DNA of 64,000 bases from Rhynchopus euleeides (lineage: Eukaryota; Euglenozoa; Diplonemea; Diplonemida; Diplonemidae). The stretch spans positions 2,232,569-2,296,568 of the forward strand of contig OY723249.1 in NCBI GenBank assembly GCA_963210315.1. Reading direction: 5' to 3'. Within the stretch, counting starts at the first letter, position 1, and each line of letters opens with the position of its first letter. This document shows, in pieces, positions 58,793 through 64,000 of the stretch. The translations under genes were made by a program, and so were the position numbers. The notes under the pieces were generated by a model. That model ran no database searches, was not told the DNA's origin, and saw nothing but the letters and a program-made list of their open reading frames with translations.

Positions 58793-59725
58793 CGCAGCAG
58801 TGCTGCACCCCCACACCCCCACACGGCCTTCCATATTTCGTTCTGCTTTACAGCATTTCCCCCGACAGCCTTGCCCCACTTAAGATGGCGTGGCGGCGTG
58901 CAACAAAATGATGGCGTGTGCGTCGCCTGTGTCCTTTCTCTCCCTTCCCCCCTAAGTGATTTGACAGCGTGGCGCTGGGCGTGCTGCTCCCACGCTTCTG
59001 CTTCCCATTTTCTCCCTCGCTCTCTGTTGCTTGTGTCTGGCTTATGTGCGTTGGTGGGGCCACCTCCATGCCCCTGCATGGCCCTGCTGCAGGGTGGGAG
59101 GTGGAAGCTTAGAGATAGGTGGGGGCCCTGGCACACGCGGCCCCCTTCCCTCCCACGCTGAGTGAGTGTCTTAAGAAGGTGAAGGTGTGGATGTGCCAGT
59201 GGAGGTCACACCAAGGACAGGTGCTCGGTGGGCTCCACACATTGCTATAAAATCACGGAGTGTGTGGGGGTCGTCATCAGAGTCCGCTTGGTGCGACCGA
59301 CACGACATGACAACGGTGAACGTGTGTGTGGGGTGGCTGGGTGGGGATGCCCGTATATTTTTTGGCTTCTCGTTAACCCCCACAGCGCTGCCGCTGCTGT
59401 CGGCTGCCTTCCTGTGTCACCCCGCCGGACCCACTCACTCCCCCCGCCCGCCTCTTCCCCATTTTTTAAAGCACGTTTGTGAAGCGCAAAAAAGAGGGTG
59501 AGCCTCACTGAGGTGCGCTTCCACGCTGCCAAGCACATCGTGTTCTGCCTTTTGCCCCCTGACCCCTTCTTCCACACCAATGCACGCAGGATTTGTCTGA
59601 CCGTGTGTGAGTTGCAACACAGGGGATGAGACGCGCTGCTGCAGAGGTCGGACGGCAGCTTGTGCCCAGTGGCCAAGATGTCACTGTCTACAAGGACACG
59701 CTGGCTCGGATTGCGGAGTCCCTGA
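58793..59725. other. Intergenic region between the last host gene and the retroelement
   Basis: No supported gene. It carries one copy of dispersed repeat R4 (59118-59175). A pyrimidine-rich stretch is present near 58925-59030. Confidence 0.45.
59118..59175 (+). repeat. Dispersed repeat family R4, copy 2
   Basis: Partner of 15343-15393: GGTGGG...CCCTGGCA, then CCTTCCCTCCC, CTGAGTG and TGTCTTAA. Confidence 0.5.
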
Positions 59726-59786
59726 GCAAAATACTACAAGATACTCTTTGGCCTCTGTACTGAGTGTTGCATTGGACGCTTCCACC
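59726..59786 (-). repeat. Retroelement terminal repeat, outer copy
   Basis: 61 bp, identical to 60072-60132 (GCAAAATACTACAAGATACT to GGACGCTTCCACC on the + strand). I interpret it as B2 of a B1-A2-B2 split direct repeat. Confidence 0.85.
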
Positions 59787-60071
59787 TAAAAACGGGCTCC
59801 ACCTCTTGCACTTTGCATCCCCCCCCCCCCCACCCCCCATTTTTTTTCTTCAGATTTGACAACCAGGTTTAGCGTGGCCTTACCTTGTCGTCCGTCAAAT
59901 CCTCCTGATGATTGTCTGGAAAAACCCAGTGATGTGTTTTGCCTGAAGTGCAGAGGTGAGGTGGAGCAGGTGGAGCACGAAACAGAAGTGATCATGAGTC
60001 AGAGGCCAGTAAGCAGTCCCGAGTCCGTCGCGTCTCTGTAGCATTTCCCGTACCACACAAGTGTGTTATGT

Positions 60072-60132
60072 GCAAAATACTACAAGATACTCTTTGGCCT
60101 CTGTACTGAGTGTTGCATTGGACGCTTCCACC
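60072..60132 (-). repeat. Retroelement terminal repeat, inner copy
   Basis: 61 bp, identical to 59726-59786 and 346 bp from it. It begins 50 bases after the stop codon of the RT-RNase H frame. I interpret it as B1 of a split direct repeat. Confidence 0.85.
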
Positions 60133-60182
60133 CAGGACCCTTAGGACCCAAGGCCTTAGGGACGCCGCGCGAACGACCTTCC

Positions 60183-61934
60183 TCATCGTGGCAGGGTGAT
60201 GTTGTCTTCTACGAGCACACCCCTGGTGTATTTATCCGCCTTCTGCTCTGTCGTCGACACCCAGGAGCACACGATGTGGAGATTTGCCCGCTCCGCGAGC
60301 ATGAACATATCCCCGATGATGCCGTTCGACATATAGTCGGAAGAATGGCCCCTCTGAATGCTGTGCACCGCCGGCAGGTTGTCCACCTTCAAGAGCACCC
60401 TCGAAGCTCCCACGGAACGAGCCGTAAGGGCCACTGCCTGACGGGCAGCGTACAGTTCCTTGACGTATATGTGCCATTGCCGCATTTCGTTGTCGAAATC
60501 GCCCTGGGCCACCTGCAGCTCGGTACCCTCCAGAACTGCCGCCCACGACGCAGACGACGCATCAGACCACGCTACTACGGAACGTGCCGGGGGTAGGTCC
60601 ACCCATCTGTTCTCTTGCATGCATCGGACCCGCGCCTTGATGTCCTGCACCACCGATGGGCGTACGCTTGTCGCCATGTCCCACTTCGCGACGTCCGAGA
60701 GCGTCTCCCGCGATAGGTCTCTCATGAAGCTCAGCGTGGCGCGGAGGAAGCACAGTGGGCGTCTCGTCGTGTATGAGTGCCACACCAGACTCCCCACCAC
60801 CTTGTACACACCCCTCGGGGTTGACTGTCCCTCCAGGACCTCCGTGTACTCCTGGCGTGACAGGAATTTCTGGATCCATTTCGGGTCGGTCCGGAAACGG
60901 TGCCTTGCCAGGTCGAAAGACAGCCCAAACGCCGAGAAGTGCTGGGTCGGGGTCCCGTAGCCCTCCTGGTGGAGGTTCATCTTTGCATTGACGCTGTCGC
61001 ACCGTTTCATGAATCTGTGGAACGCCGCCGCCGCGCCTGCTGCCGATGCACCCGTGATGATGAAGTTGTCCACCCATGTCGCCCCCTCGTCCGGGGGGAG
61101 CAGTGCTCTGGCCGCCCGATGGGCTATGCAGGGAGCGAACTTCCACCCCATGCACAGCGCCTTCATCCGCGTGCACGTGAAGTCTCCGCGAGCCTTGCCC
61201 AAGTTCACCCCGAAAAAGTCGCGGATGTATGGGTGCACTGGGAACTGGTAGAACCAGCTGAGGCCGTCCGTCAGCACCGCCCAATCCGCTCGCACCACTT
61301 GCTCGACCACCTCTGTGATGCGTGGGAGGAGCATGTCGGGGGGGTGCACCATGCAGCCATTGAGTCTCCGTCCATCGAGTACGAAACGCAGGCCCCCCGA
61401 GCTCTTTTCGACAGTGAAGCCGTGCAGGACCACCTTCGCACTGTCGGCCTCCTCCAGCACCTGGAAGTCCTTCAGCGCCTCGAGGTAGCCCTTCATGTGC
61501 TTTGAGATGTTGAGCCGAAAACTCCTGTCCGCCTCGATGGTCGACAGCGCCCCGGGGAGAAAACACTGCTGGAAGACCTCCTTGTCCGTGATGATGTCCA
61601 AAATCCCCGTCAGCTCCCCTGCTGTGTCCAACTCCCGGAGCCTCTCCAGGTCAATGAAGCTGCGGCAGATGTCCGCGATGTAGTCGGAAGTCGGTGGTTC
61701 CTTCACCGCCGGCGGCTTGCTCCGTGAGGCACCCACTCTGACTGACAGCACCTCGTCGTATAGGGAGTCCAGCCCGGGCCCCGGTTCCTCGGTGTGTTGA
61801 GCATCCTCCTCTCTTGTGGTCTCTGCAGGCCCCTCACTCCGTGGCCGTCCCGTCGGCTTCCTCTCATATTTCTTCGCCTTTGGAAGCCAGGCCACTCCCG
61901 GGATGGTGGCTCGCAGCAAGTCCTTCACATGGCC
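60183..61934 (-). CDS. Reverse transcriptase-RNase H of YR retroelement
   Basis: About 583 residues, in the -1 frame relative to the recombinase that ends at 61925. RT motifs in order are: GGLRFVLDGRRLNG; motif A VLTDGLSWFYQF (nt ~61275); motif B CMGWKFAP; motif C WVDNFIITG (nt ~61070). In motif C the usual YxDD is WVDN, so the second Asp is Asn. RNase H follows with AWSDASSASW (nt ~60560), KELYAARQA, KVDNLPAVHS and TEQKADKYTR, all four acidic positions present. No Met precedes the domain after the recombinase stop; the first is deep in the fold (KHMKGYL). It is therefore probably made as a fusion by -1 frameshifting, or from a spliced RNA. I see no classic slippery heptamer. The frame runs on upstream to 62894, but that part is a shadow of the recombinase. 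Confidence 0.82.
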   Translation of the reverse strand, partial: GHVKDLLRATIPGVAWLPKAKKYERKPTGRPRSEGPAETTREEDAQHTEEPGPGLDSLYDEVLSVRVGASRSKPPAVKEPPTSDYIADICRSFIDLERLRELDTAGELTGILDIITDKEVFQQCFLPGALSTIEADRSFRLNISKHMKGYLEALKDFQVLEEADSAKVVLHGFTVEKSSGGLRFVLDGRRLNGCMVHPPDMLLPRITEVVEQVVRADWAVLTDGLSWFYQFPVHPYIRDFFGVNLGKARGDFTCTRMKALCMGWKFAPCIAHRAARALLPPDEGATWVDNFIITGASAAGAAAAFHRFMKRCDSVNAKMNLHQEGYGTPTQHFSAFGLSFDLARHRFRTDPKWIQKFLSRQEYTEVLEGQSTPRGVYKVVGSLVWHSYTTRRPLCFLRATLSFMRDLSRETLSDVAKWDMATSVRPSVVQDIKARVRCMQENRWVDLPPARSVVAWSDASSASWAAVLEGTELQVAQGDFDNEMRQWHIYVKELYAARQAVALTARSVGASRVLLKVDNLPAVHSIQRGHSSDYMSNGIIGDMFMLAERANLHIVCSWVSTTEQKADKYTRGVLVEDNITLPR

Positions 61935-62890
61935 TCCTTGAGCTTCAGGGACATCACCGCCGTCACGTTCACCCTCTGTAAACCTGCCTCCGCCACATAC
62001 CGCACCAGCGTGTCGGTTGACTCGTGTCTCGTCAGGAACCGCAGTTCGTCCAGGGGTACCTTCTGTCGGATCAGGTGCTGAGCTGCCCCCCTCCGGAGCG
62101 AGTGAGACGTCAGGTCCTTGTTGACTCGTTGCAGTGCCTTCCCGATGTGGCTGGAGGTGATACACGACCGGAACAGTAGTGCGTGTGGGTCCGTCAGCGC
62201 CGTCAGCCTGTCTCGCAGAACTGCCGTAAGGTCGTCCGGCAGGTGGTGGCCCGTGAACCGCCCCAGCTTGAAAGGGTCGCCCTTGGTCTCGTGCCAGTGT
62301 ACCGCCACGATCCCGTCCTCCCGGATGTGTACCTCGCTCTTCTTGAGACGTAACACGTCGGACGCCCGTCCCGCCGTGACCCAGCACATGGCAATCGCCA
62401 ACCTCCGTAGGGGTTGCTGCTCGCGCTCCAACGCTGCGGAAACTTCCGCCGGCTGTGCGGGGCGGGCCTGGCTGCTTGGCACTAGTGCGCCCGCCCGCCG
62501 CAAACTGCGTCGGTAGTCCTGGAGGAGCTGAGATTCGGCGATGCGGATGTTGCTGATTCGCCTCAGCGCCCCCGCCACGTCCATGGTATATTGAAGGGCT
62601 GAGCTGTGGCTGATGCCATCCAGCTCCCTCTTCTTCTCCACCCACAGAATCAGCGCCATGTCGGGGTTGAGCGCCTCTCCATTCTTTTCCTCCCATCCCC
62701 TCTTGAACTCCGTATACCTCCGCAGCGTGCTCTGCATACTCTTCCAGTACGGCCCCGAAACTGCGTTTCCCAGCGTCTCCTGCGCCGCGTTGATCACACG
62801 TGTCTGCTGGTGGTCTGGAAGGGATGTCTCTTGCTGTCGCGGCCTGCCGCCTTGCCTCGGGGGGGGGAAAAGGAGATCTTCGTAGGAGAG
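61925..62890 (-). CDS. Tyrosine recombinase of YR retroelement
   Basis: About 322 codons from the Gag UGA to its own stop. The frame is the same as Gag and has no other stop between. Residues after the linker (LPDHQQTRVINAAQETLGNA) form a core-binding domain. The catalytic domain has the full set: Arg in TAGRASDVLRL, HxxR in HSLRRGAAQHL (nt ~62100), His in TRHESTDTL, and the nucleophile Tyr in LVRYVAE (nt ~61995). An enzyme of this type inserts circular cDNA by site-specific strand exchange. The first ATG (KSMQSTL) falls inside the core-binding domain, so initiation there would cut it. Readthrough of the UGA is more likely. Confidence 0.85.
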   Translation of the reverse strand, partial: LSYEDLLFPPPRQGGRPRQQETSLPDHQQTRVINAAQETLGNAVSGPYWKSMQSTLRRYTEFKRGWEEKNGEALNPDMALILWVEKKRELDGISHSSALQYTMDVAGALRRISNIRIAESQLLQDYRRSLRRAGALVPSSQARPAQPAEVSAALEREQQPLRRLAIAMCWVTAGRASDVLRLKKSEVHIREDGIVAVHWHETKGDPFKLGRFTGHHLPDDLTAVLRDRLTALTDPHALLFRSCITSSHIGKALQRVNKDLTSHSLRRGAAQHLIRQKVPLDELRFLTRHESTDTLVRYVAEAGLQRVNVTAVMSLKLKEAM

Positions 62891-63958
62891 TCACTGGCTC
62901 CGCCCTTTCCCCCCCTTTCCACCCTTTCCCGGGGCAGGGCGTCCCCCGTCGCGGTCGCGGTTCCGTCTGTCGTAGTCCCTCTCCCTGCCCCTAGGCAGGG
63001 AGACCGCGGCCCTGTCCCGGGAGTACGCCGCGCGTGCACTGTCAGGCATGTCTCCCGCTGCCTTCGCTGCTGCCTCGATCTGCTCTACGAAACGCGAGTG
63101 AGTCTTCACGTCAAACCCCTGCACCGTGCATATCTTGGCCCTCTTCACGTACGTATCGCGGTATGACTTACCCCACGGCCCCAGGACCATGTTCCCTGTC
63201 AGCGAGATGATCTGCTTGTGGATGATGACCATCAGCTCCGCATTTTCCGCAGGGTCAGGCTTCAGGGCGGCGAGCGCGTCGTCGAGCGTCTCCAGTGCCT
63301 CAAGCGCTTGCTGCTCGAAACTGCGAGCTCCGGTGTGCGGCAGCGAGTACTCCCGGAGCGCCTTCCCCACCTCCGCACGGATCAGCGTCCTCACCTGGGG
63401 GACCTCCACATTTTTCCAGGTGGACACGACGTGCGGAGAGAACCCCTTTGGCAGGGCCATTGCCTCCTGCGCCTCCAGCCTGTCCAGTCGCCCCCCCAGC
63501 CCCAGAATCAGGTCGCGAAGTTCCTGGAATTGCTGCTGTGTTGTGAGGGGCTGTCCGGGAGGTTGCGGACCTCCAGGGGCGGGGAGAGGTCCCCCAGGGG
63601 CCTGGGGTCCGTCTTGCGACACCGACGACGTGTCAGTCACTACATCTGCGGGCAGGTCGTCGGCGCCGCCCATCGCCCGGATCCACTCGCAAACAGGGCA
63701 TGTCCACCCCGGAGCCTGGACGTTGTCCACGAACGCGTCCCGTGCGGGCCCCGGGGGAATGTGCGCCCGGAGGCAGGTCACCGTGGCTGAGTGGCCGCAG
63801 CGCCAGCATGTGATCGCCGTACCGTGCGCCGTCGTGCATGTGGGGAACACACACCCGGGTGCCGAGTCTGCGGGGCTACCCGCCGCCAGGGTAGCGGGCA
63901 CCTCCGACCACTCCACATCCCCCACGTGGACCGGGAAGTCGTCCCGTGTCGCCGCCAT
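62891..63958 (-). CDS. Gag-like protein with N-terminal Cys/His finger
   Basis: 355 residues from MAATRDDFPVHV. A PHD/RING-like Cys-His cluster lies at residues ~36-94: CVFPTC, CWRCGH, CLRAH and WTCPVCEW. A Pro/Gly-rich linker follows, then a helical capsid-like region around 140-305, and a basic RNA-binding tail rich in Arg, Asp and Gly ending KGGKGGKGRSQ. It ends at a single UGA, after which the same frame continues into the recombinase. It is expected to package the element RNA. The Met is 42 bases from the window end, so an upstream start cannot be excluded. Confidence 0.75.
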   Translation of the reverse strand: MAATRDDFPVHVGDVEWSEVPATLAAGSPADSAPGCVFPTCTTAHGTAITCWRCGHSATVTCLRAHIPPGPARDAFVDNVQAPGWTCPVCEWIRAMGGADDLPADVVTDTSSVSQDGPQAPGGPLPAPGGPQPPGQPLTTQQQFQELRDLILGLGGRLDRLEAQEAMALPKGFSPHVVSTWKNVEVPQVRTLIRAEVGKALREYSLPHTGARSFEQQALEALETLDDALAALKPDPAENAELMVIIHKQIISLTGNMVLGPWGKSYRDTYVKRAKICTVQGFDVKTHSRFVEQIEAAAKAAGDMPDSARAAYSRDRAAVSLPRGRERDYDRRNRDRDGGRPAPGKGGKGGKGRSQ

Positions 63959-64000
63959 TTCGCTCCGGGCCCCCCGACCTGTCCCTCACCGACTGCTTGA

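Larger units (their letters stand above)
59726..64000 (-). mobile_element. VIPER/DIRS-like tyrosine-recombinase retroelement, 5' end beyond window
   Basis: Read on the - strand, the order is Gag (63958-62891), tyrosine recombinase (62890-61925), reverse transcriptase-RNase H (to 60183), then a 61-bp direct repeat, a ~285-bp segment and the same 61-bp repeat. There is no DDE integrase and there are no LTRs. Gag-recombinase-RT/RH is the order reported for VIPER of trypanosomatids, whereas DIRS-1 and Ngaro place the recombinase last. The reading frames are long and the motifs mostly intact, so the copy looks recent. The Gag start lies 42 bases from the window edge, so the 5' terminal repeat is not visible. 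Confidence 0.8.

Noticed and set aside
61934-62894. N-terminal 320 codons of the long frame that contains the RT
   Set aside because: This part overlaps the recombinase in another frame and is Gly/Pro/Arg-rich without domains. The recombinase frame carries all the conserved motifs.

Overview
This window is nuclear DNA from a GC-rich unicellular eukaryote. Host genes have conventional GT-AG introns, most with a GTATG-type donor. All nine host genes I can support lie on the + strand, and most are preceded by long pyrimidine tracts and an AG just before the ATG, which resembles trans-splice acceptors. Near the right edge, on the - strand, is a tyrosine-recombinase retroelement with the order Gag, recombinase, reverse transcriptase-RNase H. 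That order is known from the VIPER elements of trypanosomatids. Together these point to a euglenozoan, possibly a diplonemid, but this is inference: there is no rRNA, spliced-leader RNA or other phylogenetic marker here.

Layout. 1-4616: the 3' part of a membrane receptor-like protein kinase (ectodomain, several membrane spans, STE/MAP3K-like kinase). 5992-9060: a single-exon receptor with a 5'-nucleotidase-like ectodomain, one membrane span and a degenerate class III cyclase domain. 9061-22582: 13.5 kb without convincing genes, full of homopolymer runs, dispersed repeats, a TA-flanked MITE-like element and a 1.9-kb inverted-repeat element. 22583-26355: a second receptor kinase, paralogous to the first and with matching intron positions. 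26425-26624: a 200-N assembly gap. 26875-30468: a five-exon membrane-anchored coiled-coil protein. 30469-35223: repeats. 35224-35697: a predicted myristoylated TPR-like protein. 36649-37470: a coiled-coil protein. 38434-41245: a four-exon FYVE-domain protein kinase. 41431-46043: three neighbouring inverted-repeat elements, one carrying a 23-copy, 31-bp minisatellite. 50847-57540: a 2174-residue protein with an N-terminal coiled coil and eight cadherin-like repeats. 58055-58792: a small coiled-coil protein. 59726-64000: the retroelement, running off the right edge.

The host genes lean towards signalling and scaffolding: two membrane kinases, a cyclase-like receptor, a lipid-binding FYVE kinase and several coiled-coil proteins. 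I see no operon-like functional linkage beyond the shared strand. The most unusual items are the double pseudo-enzyme receptor, the 97-nt identical tract shared by the two kinases, the single in-frame UGA between Gag and recombinase, and the direct repeats at the 3' end of the retroelement that match the split-direct-repeat layout of this class.
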